From NCBI RefSeq assembly GCF_014490035.1, contig NZ_CP061008.1, forward strand, positions 1,736,001 through 1,800,000: a DNA stretch of 64,000 bases, in the 5' to 3' direction. How positions within the stretch are numbered: position 1 is the stretch's first letter; each line of letters starts with the position of its first letter. The notes below the pieces were generated by a model that saw nothing but the letters and a program-made list of their open reading frames with translations, did not search any database and had not been told where the DNA came from. The position numbers and the translations under genes are program-made. The DNA comes from Achromobacter xylosoxidans. GTDB lineage: Bacteria; Pseudomonadota; Gammaproteobacteria; Burkholderiales; Burkholderiaceae_B. Of the stretch, positions 27,771 to 36,873 are shown in pieces.

Positions 27771-28529
27771 GTGGCCATTCCGTATCTACGCCGCCTGACG
27801 GCCGTCAGCCGCAGCCCCCAGGCCAACAGGCACCTGGCTTACGTCCTGACTTTTACCGCCGGCGCGGTCAACGCCGGCGGCTTCCTGGCCGTGCAGCAAT
27901 ACACCTCGCACATGTCCGGCATCGTCTCCATGATGGCCGATAACCTGGCGCTGGGCGGGGTGATCGTGGTGCTGCAGGGCCTGGCGGCGCTGCTGTCCTT
28001 TCTGGCCGGCGCCGCCAGCTCGGCCTTCCTGATCAACTTCGGGCGCCGCTCGCGCCTGACCAGCGAATACGCCATGCCGCTGCTATACGAAGCCGTGCTG
28101 CTGCTGGGCTTCGGCTTGCTGGGCGCCAACCTGGAGACGCTGCGCTGGTTCTATGTGCCGGGCACCGTCATGCTGCTTTGCTACATCATGGGTCTGCAGA
28201 ACGCCATGATCACCAAGCTGTCGCGCTCCGAGATTCGCACCACGCACGTGACGGGCATGGTCACCGATATCGGCATAGAACTGGGCAAGCTGTTTTACTG
28301 GAACATGGCCAAGGGGGATCCCGCATCCATGCGGCCGGTGCGCGCGGACCGTAGCAAGCTTGTCGTGCTCACCGTGCTGGTGTCGTTGTTCTTCGTCGGC
28401 GGCGTGACGGGCGCGTATTCCTTCTTCAACTTCGGGTTCGGCTCGACGGTGCCGCTGGCGCTGATGCTCATGGCGTTGGCCGCGGTGCCCATCGTGGACG
28501 ACATCCGCAGCCTGCTGCCGCGCATGTAG
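27771..28529 (+). CDS. DUF1275 (YoaK-family) membrane protein
   Basis: 252 residues from a GTG at 27771 with AAGGGA seven bases upstream. An ATG at 27744 would add nine residues. About six membrane segments carry the family patterns [25 protein letters not shown] and LGLQNA-like [12 protein letters not shown], followed by [18 protein letters not shown]. Function is unknown in the DUF1275 family. It is monocistronic between the reductase and the methyltransferase. Confidence 0.87.
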   Translation: MAIPYLRRLTAVSRSPQANRHLAYVLTFTAGAVNAGGFLAVQQYTSHMSGIVSMMADNLALGGVIVVLQGLAALLSFLAGAASSAFLINFGRRSRLTSEYAMPLLYEAVLLLGFGLLGANLETLRWFYVPGTVMLLCYIMGLQNAMITKLSRSEIRTTHVTGMVTDIGIELGKLFYWNMAKGDPASMRPVRADRSKLVVLTVLVSLFFVGGVTGAYSFFNFGFGSTVPLALMLMALAAVPIVDDIRSLLPRM

Positions 28530-28599
28530 GGCCGGGACGCCCGCCGCCGCGCCGGCGAACTACAATGCCCCGCACCGATACACAGGAGGCAGACCGGGC

Positions 28600-29259
28600 A
28601 TGGACGCGGAATTCTGGCTGGAGCGTTGGCGCGAAGGGCGCACGCATTTTCATCAATCGCGGGTCACGCCGCTATTGCAGAAGTATTGGCCGACGCTGGG
28701 CGTACCCAAGGACGGCCGGGTGCTGGTGCCGCTTTGCGGCAAGTCGCTGGACATGGTGTGGATCGCGGCCCAGGGGCATTCCGTGCTGGGCGTCGAGCTG
28801 TCGCAGCTCGCGGTCGAACAATTCTTCGAGGAAAACGAGCTCAAGCCGCTCACGCACGTGTCCGTCTATGGCAAGCACTACGTGGCGGGCAGCATCGAAA
28901 TCATCTGCGGCGACATCTTCAAACTAGACGCGCAACTGCTGTCGCATTGCGTGGGCGCCTATGACCGCGCCGCGCTGGTGGCGTTGCCCGATACCATGCG
29001 CGCGGACTACGTGCGCCACGTCTACGGCAATCTGTCGCCCGCCTACCAGGGACTGCTGATCACGCTGGATTATCCGCAGGAAGAAATGCCGGGGCCGCCG
29101 TTCTCTGTCGTGGACAGCGAAGTGCAGAACATCTTTGCGGGCGTGTCGCCCGCCAGGATCATCGATCGCCGCGACATCCTGGAAAAGGAACCGAAGTTCC
29201 TGGCGGCCGGCGTCAGCCGGCTGGACACGGTGGTCTACCACCTGGGCGCGCACGAGTGA
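28600..29259 (+). CDS. tpm: Thiopurine S-methyltransferase
   Basis: 219 residues. The start [18 protein letters not shown] and the SAM-binding [20 protein letters not shown] are diagnostic of bacterial TPMT proteins, as is [19 protein letters not shown]. It methylates thiopurines and, in related bacteria, selenium or tellurium oxyanions, using S-adenosylmethionine. It stands alone, with a terminator-like hairpin downstream. Confidence 0.92.
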   Translation: MDAEFWLERWREGRTHFHQSRVTPLLQKYWPTLGVPKDGRVLVPLCGKSLDMVWIAAQGHSVLGVELSQLAVEQFFEENELKPLTHVSVYGKHYVAGSIEIICGDIFKLDAQLLSHCVGAYDRAALVALPDTMRADYVRHVYGNLSPAYQGLLITLDYPQEEMPGPPFSVVDSEVQNIFAGVSPARIIDRRDILEKEPKFLAAGVSRLDTVVYHLGAHE

Positions 29260-29263
29260 AGAA

Positions 29264-29291
29264 AGCGCCCGCCTGCGTTCGGGCGGGCGCT
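29264..29291 (-). terminator. Intrinsic terminator of the leftward LIV operon
   Basis: AGCGCCCGCC (29264-29273) pairs with GGCGGGCGCT (29282-29291). Read leftward the stem is followed by TTTCTTC, a short U-rich tail, right after the end of the SDR gene at 29305. For the rightward tpm gene there is no such tail. Confidence 0.65.
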
Positions 29292-29304
29292 GCCTGCGAT
29301 GCTC

Positions 29305-30072
29305 TCAGGTCATCAGCCAGCCGCCGGCCACGTCCAGCACCTGGCCGGTGACGAAGCGGGCCTGGTCCGACGCGAAGAACAGGCAGGCATCCGCCACTTC
29401 CTCCGGCGTGCCCAGGCGGCGCAGCGCGGTCACCTGCGCGACCGCGTCATTGATCTCCTTGGGCACGGTCTTCAGCAAGGGCGTGCTGATGCGTCCCGGC
29501 GCCAGGGCGTTGACCGTGACCTGATGCTCGCCCAGTTCGGCGGCCCAGTGGCGCGTCAGGCCGATCAGGCCAGCCTTGGTGGCCGCGTAATGCGCCGCCA
29601 CGATGTCGCAGTAAGCGCGGCCGGCCACCGACGACATGTTGATCACGCGGCCCTGGCGCTCGCGCACCATGTGCGGCGTGGCCAGGTGCGTCATGTAGAA
29701 CACGCTGTTCAGGTTGACGGCGACCACGTTCTCCCATTCCCGGGGCGGCATCTCCCAGACCTTCAGCGCGCGTCCATCGGTCTTCGGTGAAATGCCGACG
29801 TTGTTGACCAGGATGGTGGCCGGACCCAGCTCCGCGCTGATGCGTTCGTAGGCCGCCTGGCACTCCTCGAAGCGCGCGACGTCCGCGTGCACGAAGCAGA
29901 CTCCGTGGCCGCGCTTGCGCAGTTCCTTTTCGTAAGCCTGGCCGCCCTGCGCATTGAAATCGATGAGGCCCACGCGGCCGCCTTCGGCCAGGAAGCCTTC
30001 GACGATGGCCGAACCTATGCCGCCGACCGCGCCGGTCACGATGGCGACCTGGTCCTTGAAGCGCCCGCTCAT
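29305..30072 (-). CDS. Short-chain dehydrogenase/reductase
   Basis: 255 residues from the ATG at 30072, overlapping the preceding gene by 4 bases. The NAD(P) motif is TGAVGGIGSA (residues 13-22), NNVG replaces the usual NNAG, and the catalytic motif is Tyr162-x3-Lys166 (YAATK). The C-terminal FVTGQVLDVAGGW is typical of the FabG-like branch. It is the last gene of the LIV-importer operon, so its substrate is probably derived from the imported compound. Confidence 0.9.
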   Translation of the reverse strand: MSGRFKDQVAIVTGAVGGIGSAIVEGFLAEGGRVGLIDFNAQGGQAYEKELRKRGHGVCFVHADVARFEECQAAYERISAELGPATILVNNVGISPKTDGRALKVWEMPPREWENVVAVNLNSVFYMTHLATPHMVRERQGRVINMSSVAGRAYCDIVAAHYAATKAGLIGLTRHWAAELGEHQVTVNALAPGRISTPLLKTVPKEINDAVAQVTALRRLGTPEEVADACLFFASDQARFVTGQVLDVAGGWLMT

Positions 30073-31064
30073 GCGGCCACCTTCAGCATGATCTTGCCGA
30101 TGTGTTTGCTGCTTTCCATCAGCGCATGCGCCTGGGCCGCTTCCGCCAGCGGGAACACCTTGTGGATGCGCGGCAGGCATTGCCCCTGTTCCATCAGCGG
30201 CAGCACCTTTTCCGCCAGCGCGCGGGTGATCGCACCCTTGTCCTCGTCGGAGCGGGGGCGCAATGTGGAGCCGGTGAATTGCAGGCGCTTGAGCATGATG
30301 GGCATGGCGTCGATCTCGGCCTTGCTGCCCTCCAGGAAAGCGATCTGCACCAGCCGGCCATTGAGCGCCAGCAGCCGCAGGTTCTTGTTCATGTAGGCGC
30401 CGCCCACCATGTCCAGGATCACGTCCACGCCCGCGCCGCCGCTGCCCTGGCGCACCGCTGCCTCGAAGTCGGCCTCGCGGTACAGCACGGCATGGTGCGC
30501 GCCGGCGGCCAGGCAGGCGTCGGCCTTTTCCTGATTGCCCACCGTGGTCCAGACTTCGGCGCCAAAGGCGCGCGCCAGCTGGATCGCGGTCAGGCCGATG
30601 CCGCTGGAACCGCCGTGCACCAGGAAACGCTCGCCGGCCGCCAGACGGGCGCGGTCGAACACATTGGTCCAGACGGTGTAGTAGTTCTCGGGGATGGCGG
30701 CGGCCGTCAGCAAGTCCAGGCCGCGCGGCACGGGCAGGCAATGGCGTTCGTCCGCCAGGCAGTATTGGGCGTAGCCGCCGCCCGGCGTCAGCGCGCAGAC
30801 CTGGTCGCCGACTTTCCAGAGGCTGGCGTCGGGTCCGGCGGCGATGACGGTGCCGGACACCTCCAGCCCCAGGTGGGGCGAGGCACCCGGAGGCGGCGGA
30901 TAGGAGCCCGAGCGTTGCAGCACGTCGGGGCGGTTGACCCCGGCGTAGGCGACCTCGATCAGCACCTGGCGACCGGCGGGCGCTTCCATGTCGCGTTCGG
31001 CCAGGCGCATGCAGTCGGGCGCGCCGCCCTGGCCGTGGTCGATGTATGTGCAGCGTAAAGACAT
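30069..31064 (-). CDS. NAD(P)H quinone oxidoreductase-like MDR protein (PIG3 family)
   Basis: 331 residues. EVAYAGVNRPDVLQRSGSYPPPPGASPHLGLEVSG is characteristic of the TP53I3/PIG3 quinone reductases, and VHGGSSGIGLTAIQLA is the Rossmann loop. No zinc ligands are present. It follows the LivF-type ATPase by 15 bp and overlaps the SDR gene, so it belongs to the same transcript. Its role there is unknown. Confidence 0.9.
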   Translation of the reverse strand: MSLRCTYIDHGQGGAPDCMRLAERDMEAPAGRQVLIEVAYAGVNRPDVLQRSGSYPPPPGASPHLGLEVSGTVIAAGPDASLWKVGDQVCALTPGGGYAQYCLADERHCLPVPRGLDLLTAAAIPENYYTVWTNVFDRARLAAGERFLVHGGSSGIGLTAIQLARAFGAEVWTTVGNQEKADACLAAGAHHAVLYREADFEAAVRQGSGGAGVDVILDMVGGAYMNKNLRLLALNGRLVQIAFLEGSKAEIDAMPIMLKRLQFTGSTLRPRSDEDKGAITRALAEKVLPLMEQGQCLPRIHKVFPLAEAAQAHALMESSKHIGKIMLKVAA

Positions 31065-31079
31065 AAGGAATCCTTGGTA

Positions 31080-31784
31080 TCAATGGCCCAGATAGGCCTT
31101 CTTCACATGCGGGTCGCTCAGCAGCTCCGCGCCGGTGCCGGTGCGCACGATGGCGCCGTTCTCCAGCACGTAGCCGCGGTCCGCCAGCCGCAGCGTGCGG
31201 AACACGTTCTGCTCCACCAGCAGTACGGTCACGCCGTGCGCGGTGACGCCGCGGATGATGTCGAACATCTGTTGCACCAGCAGCGGCGACAGGCCCAGCG
31301 AGGGTTCGTCGAACACCAGCAGCTTGGGATCGGCCATCATGCCGCGGGCGATTGCCACCATCTGCTGTTCGCCGCCGGAAAGCGAGCCGGCGTACTGGTT
31401 CAAGCGTTCCTGCACCCGCGGGAAGATGCCCAGCACCTCGTCCAGCTTGCGCTGCACGATGGGGCGCGCGGCGCGCTTGTACGAACCCATCAGCAGGTTG
31501 TCGCGCACCGTGAAGTGCGGGAACAGCTGGCGGCCTTCGGGAATCATGGTGATGCCCGCGTCGACGATGTCGTAGGGCTTGCGGTTGGTCAGGTCCTGGC
31601 CTTCGAACTCGACCTTGCCGTCCATGGCGGCGATGACGCCGCACAGCGTCTTCAAGGTGGTGGTCTTGCCGGCGCCGTTGGCGCCGATCAGCGTGACGAT
31701 CTCGCCCGCATGGACCTCGAAGTTCAGGCCGTTCAGGACCTGGCTCTTGCCGTAGCCCGAGGACAGATTCGAAACCTTAAGCAT
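31080..31784 (-). CDS. LIV-type ABC transporter ATP-binding protein (LivF type)
   Basis: 234 residues. Walker A is GANGAGKTTTLKTL, the signature is LSGGEQQMVAIARGMM and Walker B is LLVFDEPSLGLSP. The sequence EGRQLFPHFTVRDNLLMG is typical of LivF. It overlaps the fused permease/ATPase gene by 8 bases. It provides the second ATPase of the hydrophobic amino-acid-type importer. Confidence 0.92.
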   Translation of the reverse strand: MLKVSNLSSGYGKSQVLNGLNFEVHAGEIVTLIGANGAGKTTTLKTLCGVIAAMDGKVEFEGQDLTNRKPYDIVDAGITMIPEGRQLFPHFTVRDNLLMGSYKRAARPIVQRKLDEVLGIFPRVQERLNQYAGSLSGGEQQMVAIARGMMADPKLLVFDEPSLGLSPLLVQQMFDIIRGVTAHGVTVLLVEQNVFRTLRLADRGYVLENGAIVRTGTGAELLSDPHVKKAYLGH

Positions 31785-33558
31785 CCTGGTACTCCTTGCC
31801 CAAATAGGCCTCGATGACGGCGGGGTTCTCCACCACGTCCTTGGGCGCGCCGCTGACCAGCACCGCGCCTTCGTTCAGCACGATGATGCGGTCGGACAGC
31901 GCCATGGTGGCCTGCATCATGTGCTCGATCAGCAGCACCGACACGCCGGAATCTCGGATGCGCCGGATCATCTGGATCGACTTCTCGATGTCGGTGGGGT
32001 TCAGCCCGGCCATCACCTCGTCCAGCAGCAGGATGCGGGGCTTGATCGCCAGCGCGCGGGCGACCTCCAGGCGCTTCATGCCGCCCACGGTCAGGTTGCG
32101 CGCCTCGATGTCCAGGTACTTCACCAGGTCGGTCTGCTCGGCGACCTTAAGCGCGATCTGTTCGGCCTCGTCCCGGTTCGAGGTGCGGATGAAGGCGCCC
32201 AGCATGATGTTCTCCAGCACGGTCAGGCCGGTGAACGGCTTGGCGATCTGGAAGGTGCGGCCCAGCCCCTGGTGCGCGAACTCGTCGGGCGTCTTGCAGG
32301 TGACCCATTTGCCTTGCGCGTCCAGCATGGTGATGCCGCCCTTGTCCGGCGACAGGAAGCCCGACAGCAGGTTGAACACGGTGGTCTTGCCCGCGCCGTT
32401 GGGGCCGATCATGCCCAGGATCTCGTTCTGGTTCAGCGTCAGCGACACGTCGTTGGTGGCGCGCAGGCCGCCGAAGCTCTTGAACAGCTTGTCGGCCTTG
32501 AGCACCGGCTGATCCGTGCGTTCGGCGTTGTGCAGGCGCAGTTCATCGGCCAGCTTGAGCTTGGCGCGAGGTGCGCCCAGATAGGGCAGACGCGACAGCC
32601 AGCGTTCGATGGCCGGGCCGAAGGCGCCGGCCAGGCCGCGCGGAATGGTCAGCACCACCGCGACCAGGATCAGGCCGTAGATCAGCCCGTGCATGCCGTT
32701 GCCCACGCTGCTGAGCCAGCCGCGCGCCAGTTCGGCGATGGGCAGCACCAGGAAGGTGCCGGCGATGGGGCCGGCCACCGTGCCGAGCCCGCCGATCAGC
32801 GCGAACATGGCCACCTGGATCGACAGTTCCAGCGAAAACGCCGAGCTGGGGTCCACGAAGGTCAGGTAGGTGATGTGGAAGGTGCCGATGATGCTGGTCA
32901 GCATGGCCGACACGACCGCGGCGATGATCTTCATGCGCACGGTATGGATGCCGACCGCCAGCGCCGCATCCTCGCGTTCGCGGATCGCGATCAGGTAGTG
33001 GCCGATGCGCGACTTGCGGATGTACCAGGAGGCCCAGGTCACCAGCAGGAACAGGCCGAAGGCGATGATCACGTAATTGACCTTCTCGCGAAACACGATC
33101 CAGGTCCAGCCTATGTTCAGCGGCAGGCTGATGCCGCTGGAGCCGCCCGTCCAGCTTTCCTCGTGGATCACCAGGAGTCGCACCACTTCCAGGATCGCGA
33201 TGGTGGCCAGCGCGAAGAACGGGCCGCGCAGCCGCAGGGTGGGGTAGCTGATCAGGATGGCGACCGCGCCCGAGATCGCCGCGCCCGCCAGCATGCCGAA
33301 CCACGGCGAAATGCCGAAGTTCTGCGTCAGCAGCGTGGCGGTGTAGCCGCCGATGCCGTAGAACACGGCGTGGCCCAGGGACAGCTGGCCGGCGTAGCCG
33401 CCGACGATATTCCAGGCCACGGACAGGGCCGAGAACACGAACAGCAGCACGAACAGGTTGGTCCAGAATGGCGTGCCCATGATCACGGGCACAAGGAACA
33501 TCGCGATCAGCAGGATGAGGCTGACGTAGGTCTTGGGGTGTCGGATATCGGGAAACAC
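31777..33558 (-). CDS. Fused LIV-type permease and ATP-binding protein (LivM-LivG)
   Basis: 593 residues from a GTG at 33558 with AAGGAG six bases upstream. Residues 1 to about 320 are a LivM permease with many helices and the loop EREDAALAVGIHTVRMKIIAAVVSA. After a linker rich in charged residues, about 350-593 form a LivG ATPase (Walker A GPNGAGKTTVFNL near residue 380, signature LTVGGMKRLEVARALA, Walker B RILLLDEVMAGLNP). The fusion is continuous with no frame break. Such fusions occur in Burkholderiales. It should form the channel with the LivH-type subunit. Confidence 0.92.
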   Translation of the reverse strand: MFPDIRHPKTYVSLILLIAMFLVPVIMGTPFWTNLFVLLFVFSALSVAWNIVGGYAGQLSLGHAVFYGIGGYTATLLTQNFGISPWFGMLAGAAISGAVAILISYPTLRLRGPFFALATIAILEVVRLLVIHEESWTGGSSGISLPLNIGWTWIVFREKVNYVIIAFGLFLLVTWASWYIRKSRIGHYLIAIREREDAALAVGIHTVRMKIIAAVVSAMLTSIIGTFHITYLTFVDPSSAFSLELSIQVAMFALIGGLGTVAGPIAGTFLVLPIAELARGWLSSVGNGMHGLIYGLILVAVVLTIPRGLAGAFGPAIERWLSRLPYLGAPRAKLKLADELRLHNAERTDQPVLKADKLFKSFGGLRATNDVSLTLNQNEILGMIGPNGAGKTTVFNLLSGFLSPDKGGITMLDAQGKWVTCKTPDEFAHQGLGRTFQIAKPFTGLTVLENIMLGAFIRTSNRDEAEQIALKVAEQTDLVKYLDIEARNLTVGGMKRLEVARALAIKPRILLLDEVMAGLNPTDIEKSIQMIRRIRDSGVSVLLIEHMMQATMALSDRIIVLNEGAVLVSGAPKDVVENPAVIEAYLGKEYQDA

Positions 33559-33580
33559 ATCTCGCTCCTTGTTGCTCTGA

Positions 33581-34447
33581 TCACTCTGTGCCGACGCCGA
33601 ACAGGCCGTTCGGACGCAGCACCAGGATCAAGAGGAAGATCCCGAAATAGACGACCTCTTTCAGGTCGGGGGCGATGTAGAAGCCGGCCAGCGTGTCCAC
33701 GATGCCGATGATCATGGAACCGGCCACCGCGCCGTACAGGCTGCCCAGGCCGCCCAGCACCACGATCACGAACGCCGTCAGCACGAAGTACGTGCCCACG
33801 GTGGGAAACACCGGATATTGCGGCGCCAGCAGGCCGGCGGCGATGCCGACGAAGGCCGTGCCCAGGCCGAAGGCGATGGCGTAGACGTTGTTGACGTTCA
33901 CGCCCATCAGGGTCGCGGCGTAGCGGTGCTGCGCCACGGCCCGCAGCGCGCGGCCCAGGTAGGTGCGGTGCATGAAGAGGTGCAGCAGCACCGCCAGGGT
34001 CAGGCCGATCACGAAGGTAACGAGCTGCCCGGTCACCATCGAATAGGGGCCGATGTCGATGGCATTGGTGCCCAGCTCCACCGGCGCGCGGTAGACGTTG
34101 GCGCCGAAGATCACCAGGGCGAGATTCAGCAGGATGGTGGACACGCCCACCGTGGCGAAGATCTGGATGTGCTGGTCGGCGTTGAGCAGCGGCTGGATGA
34201 TGCCCTTCTGCGTCAGCGCGCCCAGCGCGAACAGGATGACGGCGACGGGTACCAGGCCGGCATAGGGATGCACGCCGAATTGCGCCGCGATCAGATAGAC
34301 CATGTACATGCCTATCATCAGGAACTCGCCGTGCGCGAAGTTCACGACGCGCACCACGCCGAAGATCAGCGTCAGCCCCAGGCTGATGATGGTGTACGCG
34401 CCGCCTAGCAACAGGCCGTTGATGACCAGTTGAATGAATAGTTCCAT
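33581..34447 (-). CDS. LIV-type ABC transporter permease (LivH type)
   Basis: 288 residues with about eight hydrophobic segments. LGGAYTIISLGLTLIFGVVRVVNFAHGEFLMIGMY is the family signature, together with RTYLGRALRAVAQHRYAATLMGVNV. It lies 22 bp upstream of the fused LivM-LivG gene and completes the membrane part of the importer. Confidence 0.93.
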   Translation of the reverse strand: MELFIQLVINGLLLGGAYTIISLGLTLIFGVVRVVNFAHGEFLMIGMYMVYLIAAQFGVHPYAGLVPVAVILFALGALTQKGIIQPLLNADQHIQIFATVGVSTILLNLALVIFGANVYRAPVELGTNAIDIGPYSMVTGQLVTFVIGLTLAVLLHLFMHRTYLGRALRAVAQHRYAATLMGVNVNNVYAIAFGLGTAFVGIAAGLLAPQYPVFPTVGTYFVLTAFVIVVLGGLGSLYGAVAGSMIIGIVDTLAGFYIAPDLKEVVYFGIFLLILVLRPNGLFGVGTE

Positions 34448-34565
34448 GTTGCAACCTCTTAGAACGGGTGGCGGCCCCGGCCCGGCCGTGTCGTCGGCCG
34501 AACCGGGGCGCGCGGACCCCGGGAAACGTCAGGCGCCCCCGAGCGCCTGAGCACTGGCGTGGCGC

Positions 34566-35765
34566 TTATTTCTTGAAGACGGGCTTGCCGAGTGCGAGGT
34601 TGCTGGGTGCGATGGTGACCAGCTTGCCGTCCTGCCACTGCATCACGTAGAACGTGGATGCGTTGTTCTGGCCGTCTTCGCCGAAGTCGAAGGCCCAGCC
34701 GTTGGCGGTCTGGCCGGCCGGCTTCTTGTAGGCCAGGACCGCGGCGCGGATCTTGTCCTTGTCGGTGGACTTGGCGTTGCCGATGGCTTCGAAGAAGGCC
34801 TTGGCGCCGACGTAGTTGGTCAGGCTGTGGCCGGATTGGGGGTCGCTCTTGTAGGTGGCTTTGTAGGCTTCCAGGAACTTGTCCAGGCCGGGCGCGCCCG
34901 CGGGGTTGATGGAGGATTGCGGGAAGTCCAGGTCGAACACGCCGTTCATGTCGGCGCCCACGGCCTTGGCGGTGTCCGCCAGCGAATAGCCGCCGCCCGC
35001 GCCGATCACGACCTTGGGCTTGAAGCCCGCGGCGCGCGCCTGGCTGAAGAACAGGATGGCGTCGTTCTGGTAGGCCGTCTGCAGCACCACGTCGACCTTG
35101 GCGCCCTTCAGGCGCAGGATCAGCGAGGACAGGTCCACGGTCTTGGCCGAGTACGGCAGCACTTCCGCGACCGTATAGCCCAGCTCCTGCGCGCGCTTCT
35201 TCTCGGTGGCGGCCACGTCGGTGCCGTAGGGGCCGTCCTCGTGGATGATGCCGATCTTGATGTCCTTGGGGTTCAGTCCCATGCCCGGCGCGATGGTGTC
35301 GTGCAGCGCGTTGACCACCGACACGCCGTACAGCGCGGTGTTGGGGTTGCTGCGGAACAGGTACTTGTAGCCGCGGGTGGTGATCTTGTGCGCGGTGGCG
35401 CCCAGTTCGAAATAGGGCACGCCGGCCAGCTCGGTCACGGGCGAGGCGGCATAGGAGATGCCGGAAGCGTAGCTGCCGAACACGCCGACCACGTTGGAGG
35501 AAATCAGGCGCTTGGTTTCCGACACGGCTTGCGTCGGATCGACGGCGTCGGCCTTGATGATCTCGATCTTTTCGCCGTTGACCCCGCCGGCGGCATTGAT
35601 CTCATTGACGGCCAGTTCCAGGCCGCGATAGCTCTCTTGTCCCAGAAGCGCGAGCGCGCCGCTGAACGGGAAGAGGGCGCCTACCTTCATGTCGGCCGCT
35701 GCGGTGCCGCTTGCCAGCGCGCCGCACAGGCCCAGCGCCAAAGCAATTTTGTTGAACTTGAACAC
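34566..35765 (-). CDS. LIV-type ABC transporter substrate-binding protein
   Basis: 399 residues from a GTG at 35765 with AAAGGAG eight bases upstream. A signal peptide ends near SGTAAA-DMKVGALFP. The Peripla_BP_6 core includes VGALFPFSGALALLGQESYRGLELAVNEINAAGG and VFGSYASGISYAASPVTE. In this group the ligands range from amino acids to aromatic and aliphatic acids. It is the first gene of the leftward operon, and a GntR-type operator lies about 60 bases upstream of the start. Confidence 0.92.
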   Translation of the reverse strand: MFKFNKIALALGLCGALASGTAAADMKVGALFPFSGALALLGQESYRGLELAVNEINAAGGVNGEKIEIIKADAVDPTQAVSETKRLISSNVVGVFGSYASGISYAASPVTELAGVPYFELGATAHKITTRGYKYLFRSNPNTALYGVSVVNALHDTIAPGMGLNPKDIKIGIIHEDGPYGTDVAATEKKRAQELGYTVAEVLPYSAKTVDLSSLILRLKGAKVDVVLQTAYQNDAILFFSQARAAGFKPKVVIGAGGGYSLADTAKAVGADMNGVFDLDFPQSSINPAGAPGLDKFLEAYKATYKSDPQSGHSLTNYVGAKAFFEAIGNAKSTDKDKIRAAVLAYKKPAGQTANGWAFDFGEDGQNNASTFYVMQWQDGKLVTIAPSNLALGKPVFKK

Positions 35766-35824
35766 TGTCTACGCTCCTTTGTCGGTATGGGATGCGGACT
35801 TTCTTGTTTGGTCCGTTTTTTTGA

Positions 35825-35837
35825 ATATATGATATAT
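35825..35837. promoter_or_regulatory. GntR (FCD)-type operator A
   Basis: ATATAT-G-ATATAT is a perfect dyad 60 bases upstream of the LIV binding-protein start. Its reverse complement is identical to operator C beside the GntR gene (40685-40697), which ties the importer to that regulator. Confidence 0.65.
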
Positions 35838-36036
35838 CGGCCGGGCGGGTAGCAAACCCCGCCTTGGATTCTAGTTGGGGCCGTAACCCGCCGAATCGGG
35901 GAATTCCCTAAAGCCGCATGAATAAAGACTTAGCGGGCTGATATCAAACAAATGGCGGGGGTTTTACGGCTTTGGGATGAAGCATTCCGGTGGCTGCAAC
36001 GGTTGCAACAAACGCTAGAAAATAGCTGTTTTTTTC

Positions 36037-36049
36037 ATATATCGTATAT
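36037..36049. promoter_or_regulatory. GntR (FCD)-type operator B
   Basis: ATATAT-C-GTATAT differs at one position from operators A and C. It lies 42 bases upstream of the SDR start at 36091, in the expected promoter region of the rightward operon. Confidence 0.6.
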
Positions 36050-36090
36050 CATCAATCGGCCGTTTTTCATAAGAATCAGGAGACAGAGGC

Positions 36091-36873
36091 ATGTTCGAGG
36101 AAGTGGATTTCGCCGGGAAAAAGGTGCTCATCACCGCCGGCGCGGACGGGCTGGGCCTGGAGATGGCGAAGGTGTTCCGCCATGCCGGCGCCTCCGTGTT
36201 CGTATGCGACGTGAACCAGGAGCGCCTGGCCGCGCTGCCGGCCGAATTGCCCGGCGTGCATGCGGCCCTGGCCGACGTCTCGGACGAAGACAGCGTCGCC
36301 GCGCTGTTCGACCAGGTCCGCGCCAAGCTGGGCGGCCTGGACATCCTGGTCAACAACGCGGGCGTGGCCGGTCCCACCGGCTACGTCGAAACCCTGTCCA
36401 AGGCGGACTGGGACCGCACGCTGGCCGTCAACATCACCGGGCAATTCCTGTGCGCGCGCCAGGCCATCGGCCTGCTCAAGGAGTCCAAGGCCGGCGTGAT
36501 GATCAATCTGTCGTCCGCGGCCGGCCATCTCGGCTTTGCCGGGCGCTCCGTCTATTCCGCCTCGAAGTGGGCGGTGATCGGCTTTACCAAGTCCCTGGCC
36601 ATCGAGCTGGGTCCCTATGGCATCCGCGTCAACGCCATCCTGCCGGGCGCGGTGGAAGGGCCGCGCATCCGCGCCGTCATCGCGGCCAAGGCGGATACGC
36701 TGGGCCGGCCGGTGGAGGAGATCGCCGCGCAGTACGAGAACCAGGCCGCGCTGGGCCGCATGGTCACGGCGCGCGATATCGCCAACATGGTGCTGTTCAA
36801 TGCCAGCGAGGCCGCCCGCAGCGTTTCAGGGCAGGCCATCGTGGTGGACGGCTTCACGCAGAAGCTCTACTGA
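36091..36873 (+). CDS. Short-chain dehydrogenase/reductase
   Basis: 260 residues, with AGGAG upstream of the ATG. The cofactor motif is TAGADGLGLEMA (residues 15-26), a variant of TGxxxGxG, NNAGVAG follows, and the active site is Tyr155-x3-Lys159 (YSASK). Asp40 at the end of beta-2 suggests NAD preference. It opens the SDR / hydroxyacid dehydrogenase / BKACE operon, and its stop overlaps the next ATG. It probably oxidises a hydroxyl group of the imported substrate (inference). Confidence 0.9.
   Translation: MFEEVDFAGKKVLITAGADGLGLEMAKVFRHAGASVFVCDVNQERLAALPAELPGVHAALADVSDEDSVAALFDQVRAKLGGLDILVNNAGVAGPTGYVETLSKADWDRTLAVNITGQFLCARQAIGLLKESKAGVMINLSSAAGHLGFAGRSVYSASKWAVIGFTKSLAIELGPYGIRVNAILPGAVEGPRIRAVIAAKADTLGRPVEEIAAQYENQAALGRMVTARDIANMVLFNASEAARSVSGQAIVVDGFTQKLY

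Larger units (their letters stand above)
35766..36090. other. 325-bp divergent intergenic region with two GntR-type operators
   Basis: This gap separates the leftward LIV operon from the rightward SDR/BKACE operon. It is clearly more AT-rich than its surroundings and carries one ATATAT palindrome near each end (35825-35837 and 36037-36049). No credible small gene was seen. Confidence 0.6.

Noticed and set aside
29305..31644. Apparent 779-codon minus-strand frame that would join the SDR gene to upstream sequence
   Set aside because: Only the last 255 codons make a real SDR. The upstream part is the MDR and LivF genes read in the wrong frame.
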